From the NCBI RefSeq assembly GCF_012641435.1, contig NZ_JABAIJ010000001.1, forward strand, positions 744,001 through 808,000: DNA of 64,000 nucleotides. Reading direction: 5' to 3'. Position numbers and translations under genes: made by a program. Below are positions 42,553 to 51,402 of this stretch, piece by piece (position 1 is the stretch's first letter; the number at the start of each line of letters is the position of its first letter). This DNA comes from Rhizobium sp. P38BS-XIX (GTDB lineage: Bacteria; Pseudomonadota; Alphaproteobacteria; Rhizobiales; Rhizobiaceae). The notes under the pieces were generated by a model. That model saw only the letters and a program-made list of their open reading frames with translations. It was not told the origin of the DNA and searched no databases.

Positions 42553-44127
42553 ATGACACTCCGCACATTCGTCACCGGCCTGACGCTGGCTGCAGCCCTT
42601 GCCTTGAGCGGCTGCGATGTCGGCGGATCGGGACCGAAGTTTTCCATTATCTCCGGCTCTGAAAACACGGTGCTCCAACCGATCGTTGAGCAATTCTGCA
42701 AGGAAAAGAAGGCGACCTGCACTTTTTCCTATGAAGGAACGCTCGATATCGGCTTGGCATTGCAAAGCGATCAGGGTGTGACGCAGGATGCCGTATGGCC
42801 CGCGTCGAGCGTCTGGGTCGATATGTTCGACGTCAAGCGCCGCGTGAAGTCGCCGACATCGGTGGCACAGATGCCCGTTATTCTCGGTGTCCGTAAATCC
42901 AAGGCGCAGGCCCTCGGCTGGATCGGCAAGCCCGTCTATATGAAGGATATATTGGCGGCGGTGAAAAACGGCTCGCTGAAATTCCTGATGACGTCGGCGA
43001 CGCAATCGAATTCCGGCGCAAGCGCCTATCTCGGCATGCTGTCGAGCGCGCTCGGCAACAAGCCTGTCATCGAGCCCGGTGACCTCGACAAGCCGGATGT
43101 CCAGGGCGCTGTTCGCTCGCTGCTCGCCGGCGTGGAGCGCTCTTCCGGCTCTTCCGGCTGGCTTGCGGATCTCTATACCGACTCGGCCGCGAAGGGCGTG
43201 GTTTACGACGCCATGTGGAATTACGAGGCGTTGCTGAAGGAGACCAACGACAAGCTGACGGGCATGGGCAAGGAGCCGCTCTATGCCATCTATCCCGCAG
43301 ACGGTGTCGTTGTCGCCGATTCGCCGATCGGCTTCATCGATCATGGGCGGGGGCAGGAGGTGGAGACCTTCTTCAATCAGCTGGTCGAGTATTTGCGCTC
43401 GGCGCCGGTCCAGAAGCAGATTGCCGATACGGGACGGCGTATTCCTCTTGCCGATGTTGCCGCAAAGCCCGATCCGTCTTGGAATTTCGATCCGACGCGG
43501 CTCGTCACAGCCATCCGCATGCCGGAGCCAACGGTCATTCGCCAGGCTCTTGATCTCTATCAGGTGACATTGCGTAAACCATCGCTGACCGCGCTCTGCC
43601 TCGATTTCTCGGGTTCGATGGCGGGTGAGGGTGAGAGCCAGCTGCAGTCGGCGATGCGCTTTCTGTTCAACCCAGATGAGACGGGCAAGGTTCTGGCACA
43701 ATGGACGCCGGCTGATCGCATCATGGTCATTCCGTTCGATGCGAATGTGCGGGGCACCTTCGAAGGAACGGGAGACCCTGCTCAGCAGAAAGCTCTTGTC
43801 GACAGGGTCTCACGGCAACACGCCGGCGGCGGTACCGATATGTATGCCTGTGCAAGCAGGGCGCTTGACTGGATCAAGTCGACGCGTGATCTATCGTCCT
43901 TTCTGCCGGCGATCGTCATCATGACCGATGGAAAGTCCGATGATGCCAATGGTGATTTCATGAGCCGATGGGCAGCCGTCAATCCGCACGTGCCGGTGTT
44001 CGGTATCACTTTCGGCGATGCGGACAAGCGTCAGCTGGATACCTTGGCACAGGGCACGTCGGCGCGGGTGTTCGACGGCCGTGGTGATCTGGTCAGCGCA
44101 TTCCGGGCAGTGCGTGGTTATAACTAG
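42553..44127 (+). CDS. Lipoprotein fusing a periplasmic binding domain to a von Willebrand A domain
   Basis: 524 residues. A signal with lipobox LSGC puts the lipidated Cys at 21. Residues 30-310 resemble an extracellular solute-binding (type II) domain: FSIISGSENTVLQPIVEQF, SYEGTLDIGLALQ, IPLADVAAKPDPSW. Residues 340-524 are a VWA domain with the MIDAS motif D351-x-S353-x-S355 (LCLDFSGSM), a Thr in GGGTDMYA and the Asp in MTDGKSDD. The metal site looks intact. No ABC permease is nearby, so transport is doubtful and a sensing or binding role is more likely. Confidence 0.85.
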   Translation: MTLRTFVTGLTLAAALALSGCDVGGSGPKFSIISGSENTVLQPIVEQFCKEKKATCTFSYEGTLDIGLALQSDQGVTQDAVWPASSVWVDMFDVKRRVKSPTSVAQMPVILGVRKSKAQALGWIGKPVYMKDILAAVKNGSLKFLMTSATQSNSGASAYLGMLSSALGNKPVIEPGDLDKPDVQGAVRSLLAGVERSSGSSGWLADLYTDSAAKGVVYDAMWNYEALLKETNDKLTGMGKEPLYAIYPADGVVVADSPIGFIDHGRGQEVETFFNQLVEYLRSAPVQKQIADTGRRIPLADVAAKPDPSWNFDPTRLVTAIRMPEPTVIRQALDLYQVTLRKPSLTALCLDFSGSMAGEGESQLQSAMRFLFNPDETGKVLAQWTPADRIMVIPFDANVRGTFEGTGDPAQQKALVDRVSRQHAGGGTDMYACASRALDWIKSTRDLSSFLPAIVIMTDGKSDDANGDFMSRWAAVNPHVPVFGITFGDADKRQLDTLAQGTSARVFDGRGDLVSAFRAVRGYN

Positions 44128-44231
44128 AGCATGTCTGTCTTAAACGGAGCCGCAGACATGCTCTATATGTTTGTTTTCTCGCAATTCCGGACGGAGCCAA
44201 ACCGCTTCGCATCTCTATCGGAACTGCTCTA
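44125..44231. repeat. RIME1-like rhizobial intergenic mosaic element (107 bp)
   Basis: The element opens with a 13-bp perfect palindrome arm TAGAGCATGTCTG paired with CAGACATGCTCTA over a 15-base loop. A second imperfect palindrome, GCAATTCC-...-GGAACTGC, ends in TGCTCTA, the complement of the opening TAGAGCA. Length and layout match the RIME1 elements known from Rhizobium. It starts 3 bases before the VWA-gene stop codon ends and runs to 8 bases before xpaC. Confidence 0.75.
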
Positions 44232-44239
44232 GGACGATA

Positions 44240-44857
44240 ATGCGCAATTGGTTCGGCAATGACTGGAATTGGATCGTGGCGGGGCTTGCCGCTGCGATCG
44301 TCATTCCTGTCCTGAGTTTTGTCGCCGCCATGCCGATTTGGATTGCGGCGATCATCGGGCTGTTGGTTTTTGTCGGCCTTGTCTTCGTGCTCGCGCCGCG
44401 TGGCCTTTTCGAAGGGCTGGACGCCAGGGTGATCGGCAAGGGTCGGCTCGAGTTTGCCCGCGATCTCCTGAACTCCGCGGCGCCGGCGGCTCGCAGGCTG
44501 GAGGCATCGGCCGCCGCGATCGGCAGCAAGCAAACGGCAAAGCGAGTGAGCCATCTCGCTGAAATCGCCGCAGATGTCTTTGCGAAGGTCGAGGAGAACC
44601 CGGAAAGTGCCGGTACGGTCAGGCGTTTCCTCAGCTACTACCTGCCGCGGGCAGCAGAAGTGGCGGAGGGGTTTGCCGTGATCGAGGCGAAGCGCCAGCC
44701 CGATGCCGCTCGTTTGCAGGAAGTCGATCTGGTCCTGACCAAACTCGAGGACGCCTTCGTCCACTATTCGGACAGCCTTGTCGATGACAAGCTCGATACG
44801 CTTGATACGGAGTTGCGGCTGATACAAGCCTCGCTCAAAGAGGATATAGGACGCTGA
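44240..44857 (+). CDS. XpaC-family membrane protein (5-bromo-4-chloroindolyl phosphate hydrolysis family)
   Basis: 205 residues with two N-terminal transmembrane helices (WNWIVAGLAAAIVIPVLSFVAA and PIWIAAIIGLLVFVGLVFVLA) and a soluble helical domain. The latter has ESAGTVRRFLSYYLPRAAEVAEGFAVIE, typical of XpaC (PF10112). The name comes from an assay effect in Bacillus, not from a proven phosphatase activity. XpaC and TelA genes are known partners. AGGA lies 6 bases before the ATG. Its TGA shares one base with the next start (TGATG). Confidence 0.82.
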   Translation: MRNWFGNDWNWIVAGLAAAIVIPVLSFVAAMPIWIAAIIGLLVFVGLVFVLAPRGLFEGLDARVIGKGRLEFARDLLNSAAPAARRLEASAAAIGSKQTAKRVSHLAEIAADVFAKVEENPESAGTVRRFLSYYLPRAAEVAEGFAVIEAKRQPDAARLQEVDLVLTKLEDAFVHYSDSLVDDKLDTLDTELRLIQASLKEDIGR

Positions 44858-45963
44858 TGGCCATTTCCCGCCGCGCTTTTGGAGTAGGGCTTCTTGCCGC
44901 TGGGGCTGCCGGTACCGGTGGCTATTTTGCCGTCAAGGACAGGCCGGAGCTGCAAGGCTTGCTTGGAAATACCACCAAGCTCTTCGGTTTCATCGGCGGC
45001 GAGAAGGAAGCCTTCCTCGCCGATGCCGATGTGATCAGCGCGCTGCGCGGTTACGCATTGGAGATCAACAGCCGTGTCGCCGGCTCGGTCGAGATGGTGC
45101 GCGAGCAGGCGCTCCTGTCGCAGAACCCGGCCTTCCTCTGGCCGTCGTCCTCGATCATGGTCGATATCGCCCGACAAAGCGGTATCAAGATCCGCAACGA
45201 CCGCGTCATTCTCAACACGCCCGTGGTTGTCTATTCCTGGCAGCCCGTGGTCGATGGCCTGACGAAGGCGGGGCTTGTCACCACCACGCCTGAAGGTCAG
45301 CATCAGCTTGACCTGAAATCCTTCCTGGACGCCGTGCTATCAGGCGCAAGCTGGTCCAAGCTCGGCGTCAATGCACTATACGGGCAGACTCGGATCGTCT
45401 CGACGGATCCCAATCGCTCGAATTCCGGCTTCATGTTCGCCGGGCTGGTGCTGAGCCTGATGAGCGGCAATGTGGCGAGTGCCGGCAATCTCGCCCAGTT
45501 CGGCGACAAGGCACAGGCGATCTTCCGCAACATGGGCTTCAAATCCTCATCGTCAGGAAAGCTCTTCGAGCAATATCTCGCAGGCGGGATCGGCGGAGAG
45601 CCGATGATCGTCGGCTACGAGAATCAGTTGGTGGAATGGATTCTTGCCGATCCGCAGCGCTGGAAACGGATACAGTCCAGCAACGGCGCCAAGCCCGTCG
45701 TGCTCTACCCGCACCCGACAGTGTATTCGGCACATCCGCTGATCGCGATCGATGAGCAGGTCGATCGCATGATCGATGCTCTGATCAGCTCGCGGCTGCA
45801 GGAGCTTGCCTGGACGAAGCACGGATTTCGCGGACCGCTCGGAACGGCCACCGGCGATGCCGACAGCGCGATTGCCGGCTTGCTACCCGCTGAAATCGAT
45901 GCGGTCCTGCCGATGCCGGATGCCAACGTCATGTTGGCGCTACTGAATAAATTGGCAGCTTAA
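44857..45963 (+). CDS. Tat-type exported binding-protein-like protein of unknown ligand
   Basis: 368 residues. The N-terminus MAISRRAFGVGLLAAGAAGTGG carries a twin-arginine motif (SRRAFG) before a mild hydrophobic core, so Tat export is likely. The rest resembles a type II periplasmic binding fold: NSRVAGSVEMVREQALLSQNPAFLWPSSSIMVDIARQSG, VVVYSWQPVVDGL, RIVSTDPNRSNSGFMFAGLVLSLM and an ENQLVEWILADPQRW segment. No ABC genes are adjacent. It is translationally coupled to xpaC through TGATG and closes the cluster. Confidence 0.7.
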   Translation: MAISRRAFGVGLLAAGAAGTGGYFAVKDRPELQGLLGNTTKLFGFIGGEKEAFLADADVISALRGYALEINSRVAGSVEMVREQALLSQNPAFLWPSSSIMVDIARQSGIKIRNDRVILNTPVVVYSWQPVVDGLTKAGLVTTTPEGQHQLDLKSFLDAVLSGASWSKLGVNALYGQTRIVSTDPNRSNSGFMFAGLVLSLMSGNVASAGNLAQFGDKAQAIFRNMGFKSSSSGKLFEQYLAGGIGGEPMIVGYENQLVEWILADPQRWKRIQSSNGAKPVVLYPHPTVYSAHPLIAIDEQVDRMIDALISSRLQELAWTKHGFRGPLGTATGDADSAIAGLLPAEIDAVLPMPDANVMLALLNKLAA

Positions 45964-45998
45964 AGGGCAGGGTAAGCGTTCTTTTTTAGACCAAAGCC

Positions 45999-46027
45999 TT
46001 GCATTCCCGGCAAATCGACTGTATGGC
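45999..46027 (+). promoter_or_regulatory. Candidate promoter of rpsB
   Basis: TTGCAT and TATGGC are 17 bases apart, about 126 bases before the rpsB start. Both hexamers are only moderate matches. The leader between them and rpsB would be about 120 bases. Confidence 0.35.
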
Positions 46028-46029
46028 CA

Positions 46030-46152
46030 CCCGCATTCCACACGTAAGGCATGGGATTGTCCGGGAGAAATCCGGATGGTTCCGCCCGGTGGCATCCTCG
46101 AAGAGGGTGCTGTTCGCCTTGCGGAGGTTCAACCGGAAAAGGATATACAGGC
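46030..46152 (+). promoter_or_regulatory. rpsB mRNA leader, possible S2 autoregulation site
   Basis: About 120 bases of leader contain self-complementary pieces (CCGG-N7-CCGG and further GC-rich segments) and the ribosome site AGGA. S2 is known to repress rpsB-tsf through the leader in some bacteria; whether this leader has that fold was not tested. Confidence 0.3.
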
Positions 46153-46920
46153 ATGGCATTGCCCGATTTTTCTATGCGCCAGCTTCTTGAAGCAGGTGTT
46201 CACTTCGGCCACCAGACGCACCGCTGGAACCCGAAGATGAAGCCTTACATTTTCGGCGATCGTAACAACATCCACATCATCGACCTCGCTCAGACGGTTC
46301 CGATGCTGAGCCGCGCCCTGCAGGTTGTCAGCGACACCGTTGCTCGCGGCGGCCGCGTTCTTTTCGTCGGCACCAAGCGTCAGGCGTCTGAACTGATCGC
46401 CGACAGCGCAAAGCGCTCGGCTCAGTACTACGTCAACGCCCGCTGGCTCGGCGGCATGATGACCAACTGGAAGACGATCTCCAACTCGATCCAGCGTCTG
46501 CGCAAGCTCGACGAAATCCTCTCCGGCGAAGCCCAGGGCTTCACCAAGAAGGAGCGTCTGAACCTTGAGCGCGAACGCGAAAAGCTCGACAAGGCCCTCG
46601 GCGGTATCAAGGACATGGGCGGCACGCCGGACCTGATGTTCATCATCGACACCAACAAGGAAAAGATCGCGATCGACGAAGCCAAGCGCCTCGGCATCCC
46701 GGTCGTTGCCATCATCGACTCGAACTGCGATCCGGACCTGATCGACTACCCGATCCCGGGCAACGACGACGCTTCGCGCGCCATCGCTCTCTACTGCGAC
46801 CTGATCTCCCGCGCTGCCATCGACGGCATCGCTCGCCAGCAGGGTGCATCCGGCCGTGATCTCGGCGCTTCCGAGGAAGCCCCGATCGAGCCGACCCTGG
46901 CGGACGGCACCGAAGCCTGA
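46153..46920 (+). CDS. rpsB: 30S ribosomal protein S2
   Basis: 255 residues. The start [34 protein letters not shown] is the canonical S2 N-terminus, and [28 protein letters not shown] and [11 protein letters not shown] are conserved blocks. The ATG at 46153 is preferred over upstream starts, which have no S2 sequence. A hairpin (46932-46953) follows the stop, then a palindromic repeat element, then tsf. Confidence 0.98.
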   Translation: MALPDFSMRQLLEAGVHFGHQTHRWNPKMKPYIFGDRNNIHIIDLAQTVPMLSRALQVVSDTVARGGRVLFVGTKRQASELIADSAKRSAQYYVNARWLGGMMTNWKTISNSIQRLRKLDEILSGEAQGFTKKERLNLEREREKLDKALGGIKDMGGTPDLMFIIDTNKEKIAIDEAKRLGIPVVAIIDSNCDPDLIDYPIPGNDDASRAIALYCDLISRAAIDGIARQQGASGRDLGASEEAPIEPTLADGTEA

Positions 46921-46931
46921 TCGCGCCTCGA

Positions 46932-46953
46932 GGCGGGCAGTAGGCTGTCCGCC
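46932..46953 (+). terminator. Hairpin after rpsB, possible terminator or mRNA end
   Basis: A 9-bp stem (GGCGGGCAG / CTGTCCGCC, one G-U pair) with loop TAGG, 11 bases after the stop. There is no T run, so it may stabilise the 3' end more than terminate. Confidence 0.45.
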
Positions 46954-47039
46954 CAAGCGCAATGACATCCGGGATAAGGCCGTTTGCGACTTCAACAAGT
47001 TCGAGCGGCCTTATCGCGTTTTGGATAACGCCTTACCTA

Positions 47040-47144
47040 CTGCACAATTCCTTAAATCGAGATCGATTTAAGGGTGAAATTATGCAGCGGATTTAAAAAG
47101 CTACAGCGACCTTTGCGCGTCACTTGTGACGCACGGCGCTGTAG
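47040..47144. repeat. Palindromic rhizobial intergenic repeat (two palindromes)
   Basis: Palindrome 1 (47040-47087) has outer arms CTGCACAATT / AATTATGCAG and an inner perfect 11-bp stem CCTTAAATCGA / TCGATTTAAGG. Palindrome 2 (47101-47144) has outer arms CTACAGCG / CGCTGTAG and inner GCGTCAC / GTGACGC. This composition is familiar as a frequent intergenic repeat of Rhizobium genomes; the copy number here cannot be known from one window. Confidence 0.7.
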
Positions 47145-47296
47145 GCGGTAAATCCAGGCACGTTCCAAACAGAATTCCACAGTATGACGCTGCTTCATAA
47201 CGCTGTCATACTTACGGGTACATTTCGTCCCTCAAATCGGTGCCGCTTCGGCTTGATGTCGTTTGCCGCACCGTATGAACCGACAAGAGGAAGCTC

Positions 47297-48223
47297 ATGA
47301 CCGAGATTACGGCTGCACTGGTGAAAGAACTGCGCGAAAAGTCTGGCGCAGGCATGATGGACTGCAAGAAGGCGCTGACCGAGACGAACGGCGATATCGA
47401 AGCCGCGATCGACTGGCTTCGTGCCAAGGGCATCTCCAAGGCAGACAAGAAGTCCGGCCGCACCGCCGCTGAAGGCCTGGTTGCCATCGCTGGCGCCGGC
47501 CACAAGGCTGTCGTCGTCGAGCTCAACTCCGAAACCGACTTCGTTGCCCGTAACGATGCCTTCCAGGACCTCGCTCGCGGTATCGCCGAAGTCGCGCTGT
47601 CCACCAACGGCACGGTCGAAGCCATTTCGGCTGCAACCTATCCTGCATCGGGCAAGCCGGTCGTCGACACCGTCAAGGACGCTATCGCGACCATCGGCGA
47701 AAACATGACGCTTCGTCGTGCCGCCAAGCTCGAAGTCGAGCACGGCGTCGTTGCGACCTACATCCACAACGCTGCCGGCGACGGCATCGGCAAGCTCGGC
47801 GTTCTCGTCGCTCTGAAGTCTGTCGGTGACAAGGCTGTTCTGACGTCGATCGGCCGCCAGGTTGCCATGCACATTGCTGCTACCAATCCGCTCGCTATCC
47901 GCGCCGAAGAAGTCGATGCTGCCGTCGCCGAGCGCGAACGCAACGTCTTCATCGAGCAGTCCCGCGAATCCGGCAAGCCGGAAGCCATCATCGAAAAGAT
48001 GGTTGAAGGCCGCATGCGCAAGTTCTTCGAGGAAGTTGCTCTTCTCTCGCAGGCTTTCGTCATCAACCCGGACCTGACGGTCGGTGCTGCCATCAAGGAA
48101 GCTGAAAAGACCGCCGGCGCCCCGATCGAAGTCGTCGGCATGGCTCGTCTGCTGCTCGGCGAAGGCGTCGAAAAGGAAGAAAGCGACTTCGCTGCCGAAG
48201 TTGCTGCCGTCGCCAAGGGCTGA
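47297..48223 (+). CDS. tsf: Elongation factor Ts
   Basis: 308 residues. The N-terminal UBA-like domain [45 protein letters not shown] and the TDFV motif ([13 protein letters not shown]) that contacts EF-Tu are exact family marks. EF-Ts recycles EF-Tu-GDP. GAGGAAG lies before the ATG. A GC-rich stem-loop (48278-48303) lies between it and pyrH. Confidence 0.98.
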   Translation: MTEITAALVKELREKSGAGMMDCKKALTETNGDIEAAIDWLRAKGISKADKKSGRTAAEGLVAIAGAGHKAVVVELNSETDFVARNDAFQDLARGIAEVALSTNGTVEAISAATYPASGKPVVDTVKDAIATIGENMTLRRAAKLEVEHGVVATYIHNAAGDGIGKLGVLVALKSVGDKAVLTSIGRQVAMHIAATNPLAIRAEEVDAAVAERERNVFIEQSRESGKPEAIIEKMVEGRMRKFFEEVALLSQAFVINPDLTVGAAIKEAEKTAGAPIEVVGMARLLLGEGVEKEESDFAAEVAAVAKG

Positions 48224-48277
48224 TAGCGAAAAGAAATCATATCCCGGATTGGTGAAACCATATCAGGGAAAACGTAT

Positions 48278-48303
48278 GGGCATCGCGTGACAACGCGGTG
48301 CCC
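48278..48303. other. Stem-loop in the tsf-pyrH gap
   Basis: GGGCATCGCG and CGCGGTGCCC pair over a 6-base loop (one U-G pair). No T run follows, so read-through into pyrH, 55 bases later, is likely. Confidence 0.45.
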
Positions 48304-48358
48304 TTCGTGTATCCGGCATTCACAATCATTCCCCCGACGATCACTTCAAGGAGCCACG

Positions 48359-49078
48359 ATGTCTCAGCCGATCTACAAGCGCGTATTGCTCAAGGCCTCC
48401 GGCGAAGCCCTCATGGGTAGCCAGGGTTTCGGTATCGACGTCACGGTCGCTGACCGGATTGCTTCCGATATTTCGGAAGCCCGTGCGATGGGCGTCGAGG
48501 TTGGCGTTGTCGTGGGCGGAGGCAACATCTTCCGCGGCGTCGCCGTGGCCTCCAAGGGTGGCGACCGCGTGACCGGCGACCATATGGGCATGCTGGGGAC
48601 CGTCATCAACGCGCTGGCTCTGGCAACGTCATTGCGTAAGCTCGATATCGAGACTGTCGTGCTTTCGGCGATTTCCATGCCCGAGATCTGCGAAAGCTTC
48701 TCGCAGCGCGCGACGCTTTATCACCTGTCGCTGGGGCGCGTCGTGATCTTCGCCGGTGGCACCGGCAACCCGTTCTTCACCACTGATTCTGCAGCCGCGC
48801 TGCGTGCCGCCGAGATGGGCGCACAGGCGATCTTCAAGGGGACACAGGTCGACGGCATCTATTCTGCCGATCCGAAGAAATTCCCCGATGCCGAACGGTT
48901 TGAGCATCTGACCCATAGTCAGGTGCTGGAAAAGGGATTGGCGGTCATGGATGTGGCCGCCGTGGCGCTCGCGCGCGAAAACGCAATTCCGATCATCGTT
49001 TTCTCGATTCACGAGAAGGGCGGCTTTGCGGAAATCTTGACCGGCGGTGGCCGCAAGACCATCGTATCAGACAACTGA
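48359..49078 (+). CDS. pyrH: Uridylate (UMP) kinase
   Basis: 239 residues of the amino acid kinase family, starting MSQPIYKRVLLKASGEALMG; VGGGNIFRG, the GTGNPFFTTDSAAALRA block and KGTQVDGIYSADPKK are diagnostic. It phosphorylates UMP to UDP. AAGGAG is 6 bases before the ATG; an upstream in-frame start at 48287 lies in the leader. Part of the tsf-pyrH-frr run. Confidence 0.97.
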   Translation: MSQPIYKRVLLKASGEALMGSQGFGIDVTVADRIASDISEARAMGVEVGVVVGGGNIFRGVAVASKGGDRVTGDHMGMLGTVINALALATSLRKLDIETVVLSAISMPEICESFSQRATLYHLSLGRVVIFAGGTGNPFFTTDSAAALRAAEMGAQAIFKGTQVDGIYSADPKKFPDAERFEHLTHSQVLEKGLAVMDVAAVALARENAIPIIVFSIHEKGGFAEILTGGGRKTIVSDN

Positions 49079-49132
49079 CATTCCTGTGGCGCCGGGTTGC
49101 CCGGTGTCGCCTTATTACAGGGGAGTATGGAA

Positions 49133-49693
49133 ATGAGTGATGCCACCGACCTTAAGGAACTGAAGCGCCGCATGGATGGCGCTATCGCGGCATTCAAGAG
49201 CGATATCGCCTCGCTGCGCACCGGGCGCGCCTCCGCCAACATTCTGGATCCGGTCACGATCGAAGCCTACGGCTCGCGCATGCCGCTGAACCAGGTTGCC
49301 AACATCACTGTGCCGGAACCGCGCATGTTGACCGTATCGGTCTGGGACAAGTCGATGGTTGGTGCCGTCGAGCGGGCGATCCGCGAGTCCAACCTCGGCC
49401 TCAACCCGATCATGGACGGTCAGAATCTGCGTATTCCGCTGCCGGAACTCAATGAGGAGCGTCGCCGCTCGCTGGTCAAGGTCGCGCATGAATATGCCGA
49501 AAAGGCCAAGGTTGCGATTCGCCATGTTCGTCGCGACGGCATGGATGGTCTCAAAAAGACCGAAAAGGATGGCGTAATCGGCCAGGACGAAAGCCGTTCT
49601 CTGTCCGAGCGTGTGCAGAAGATGACCGATGATACGATTTCGGAAGTCGACCGCTTGCTAGCCGACAAAGAAAAGGAAATCATGCAGGTCTGA
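49133..49693 (+). CDS. frr: Ribosome recycling factor
   Basis: 186 residues, the normal RRF length. [57 protein letters not shown] and [14 protein letters not shown] are typical. It splits post-termination ribosomes with EF-G. GGGGAG is 7 bases before the ATG at 49133 but only 1 before an ATG at 49127. A stem-loop CGCTTTC-N14-GAAAGCG (49713-49740) follows the stop. Confidence 0.97.
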   Translation: MSDATDLKELKRRMDGAIAAFKSDIASLRTGRASANILDPVTIEAYGSRMPLNQVANITVPEPRMLTVSVWDKSMVGAVERAIRESNLGLNPIMDGQNLRIPLPELNEERRRSLVKVAHEYAEKAKVAIRHVRRDGMDGLKKTEKDGVIGQDESRSLSERVQKMTDDTISEVDRLLADKEKEIMQV

Positions 49694-49799
49694 TCGTAGG
49701 CTGGGGCCATCGCGCTTTCGATTTGCAACCATTGAAAGCGATGATCGCGCCCTAGATTACGAGGCCAGATCGTCTTCTGCCGAACAAAACCGGATCCAT

Positions 49800-50546
49800 A
49801 TGTCAGCACCTACGTTTTCCGTCGTACCCGAACACGTTGCCATCATCATGGATGGCAACGGGCGTTGGGCCAACGCGCGCGGCCTGCCGCGCACCATGGG
49901 CCACCGCAAGGGCGTGGAGGCTGTCCGGGAAACGGTGAGGGCGGCCGGTGATATCGGCATAAAATATCTGACGCTGTTTGCCTTCTCCTCCGAGAACTGG
50001 CGTCGGCCGGAGACCGAGGTCACCGATCTCCTCGGCCTGCTCAAGGCCTTCATCCGGCGTGACCTTGCGGAGCTTCATCGCCAGAATGTGCGGATCCGCG
50101 TGATTGGCGACCGCAGCAATCTGCGTGGAGACATTCTGCCGCTTCTGATCGAAGCCGAGGAAACGACCAGGGACAATACGTCGCTCACGCTGGTCATTGC
50201 GTTCAATTACGGCTCGCGTGACGAGATCACACGCGCTTTCGCAAGCCTCGCCAAGGATGTCGAAGCAGGGCGGCTGCGTCCGCAGGATATCAGTGCTGAG
50301 CTGGTGGGTGCCCGGCTGGATACCGCCGGCATACCCGATCCGGACCTGATCATCCGCACGAGCGGCGAGGAGCGGCTGTCGAACTTCCTGCTCTGGCAGG
50401 CCGCCTATTCGGAATTCATGTTCATGCCGGAATACTGGCCCGATTTTAGCCGAGACCTCTTTTTTTCAGCGCTGGAGAAATATGCCGCGCGCGACCGGCG
50501 TTTTGGCGGTCTTTCCGCCAAGCCGGCGGCGGCTGTGGGGTCGTAA
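49800..50546 (+). CDS. uppS: Isoprenyl transferase (undecaprenyl diphosphate synthase type)
   Basis: 248 residues. [26 protein letters not shown] holds the catalytic Asp and diphosphate-binding Arg, and [11 protein letters not shown] and [24 protein letters not shown] are family blocks. It builds the C55 carrier lipid for peptidoglycan and O-antigen. Its TAA shares one base with the cdsA ATG (TAATG). Confidence 0.96.
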   Translation: MSAPTFSVVPEHVAIIMDGNGRWANARGLPRTMGHRKGVEAVRETVRAAGDIGIKYLTLFAFSSENWRRPETEVTDLLGLLKAFIRRDLAELHRQNVRIRVIGDRSNLRGDILPLLIEAEETTRDNTSLTLVIAFNYGSRDEITRAFASLAKDVEAGRLRPQDISAELVGARLDTAGIPDPDLIIRTSGEERLSNFLLWQAAYSEFMFMPEYWPDFSRDLFFSALEKYAARDRRFGGLSAKPAAAVGS

Positions 50547-51379
50547 TGAGCCGCGAACTCAGGCTGCGTATCATTTCCGGCATCATTCTTGCCGTGGTTG
50601 TCCTTGCCGCTACTTGGTACGGCGGCATCTGTTTTCGCATCCTCGCGGCCGTCATCGGCCTGCTGATCTATTATGAATGGTCTACGATCACCGATCTGCA
50701 CGGCCGTGACGCCCAGGGAAACGCGCTGGGCTGGCTTGGCGTCGTCTTGATCGCCATCGCCACTGTCATGAGCGAATCGGTCTACTCCATCGAGGTTCTT
50801 GCCGCCTTTGTGATTGTCACGGCGATCATGGTCGCAATTCGCCAAAAGAGCTGGTGGCTGCCCGGCGGAATATTTTATTCCGGGTTGACCGCGATCGCAC
50901 TGGCCGAGATTCGCGATGACGATCTGCGCGGCTTCGTCCTCATGCTGTTCATTTTTGCGACGGTATGGGCAACGGATATTTTCGCCTATTTCGTCGGGCG
51001 TGCCATCGGCGGTGCCAAATTGGCACCACGCGTATCGCCCGGAAAGACATGGTCGGGTGCGATCGGCGGCACTATAGCGGCTGTTATCGCTGGAACCGCT
51101 GTCGTCTGGAGCTTTTTCTCGGCCGATGACCTGCGCGTGCCGTTTCTCGCATTGGTACTGTCCGTATTCAGTCAGATCGGCGATCTTTTCGAGTCTTTCA
51201 TCAAGCGAAAGTTCGGCGTGAAGGACTCCAGCCACCTGATTCCCGGCCATGGCGGCGTCATGGATCGGGTCGATGGACTAATTTTTGCTTGTTTTGCAGC
51301 GTTTTTGTTGGCTATCGTAATGTCGCTGACAATGAGCGGCGAGACCTTTTCATTGGGCGGCGTTCTGCTCGGGGTCTGA
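50546..51379 (+). CDS. cdsA: Phosphatidate cytidylyltransferase
   Basis: 277 residues, about eight transmembrane segments. The CdsA signature SPGKTWSGAIGG and the C-terminal SQIGDLFESFIKRKFGVKDSSHLIPGHGGVMDRVDGLIF are present. It forms CDP-diacylglycerol for all phospholipids. Overlaps uppS by one base; rseP starts 23 bases after its stop, with no dxr gene between. Confidence 0.96.
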   Translation: MSRELRLRIISGIILAVVVLAATWYGGICFRILAAVIGLLIYYEWSTITDLHGRDAQGNALGWLGVVLIAIATVMSESVYSIEVLAAFVIVTAIMVAIRQKSWWLPGGIFYSGLTAIALAEIRDDDLRGFVLMLFIFATVWATDIFAYFVGRAIGGAKLAPRVSPGKTWSGAIGGTIAAVIAGTAVVWSFFSADDLRVPFLALVLSVFSQIGDLFESFIKRKFGVKDSSHLIPGHGGVMDRVDGLIFACFAAFLLAIVMSLTMSGETFSLGGVLLGV

Positions 51380-51402
51380 AATTAACGCGAACAGGATGTT
51401 GC

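Larger units (their letters stand above)
46921..47296. other. Intergenic region between rpsB and tsf
   Basis: 376 bases without a gene but full of symmetry. In order: a hairpin GGCGGGCAG-TAGG-CTGTCCGCC at 46932-46953, an inverted repeat GATAAGGCCG ... CGGCCTTATC at 46973-47015, the mosaic repeat at 47040-47144, and AGTATGAC-N16-GTCATACT at 47181-47212. The tsf ribosome site GAGGAAG closes it. Confidence 0.6.

Noticed and set aside
47192..47209. Possible second PHO box before tsf (GCTTCAT and CTGTCAT)
   Set aside because: The left half matches only four of seven positions, and the right half is better explained as an arm of the AGTATGAC/GTCATACT inverted repeat.
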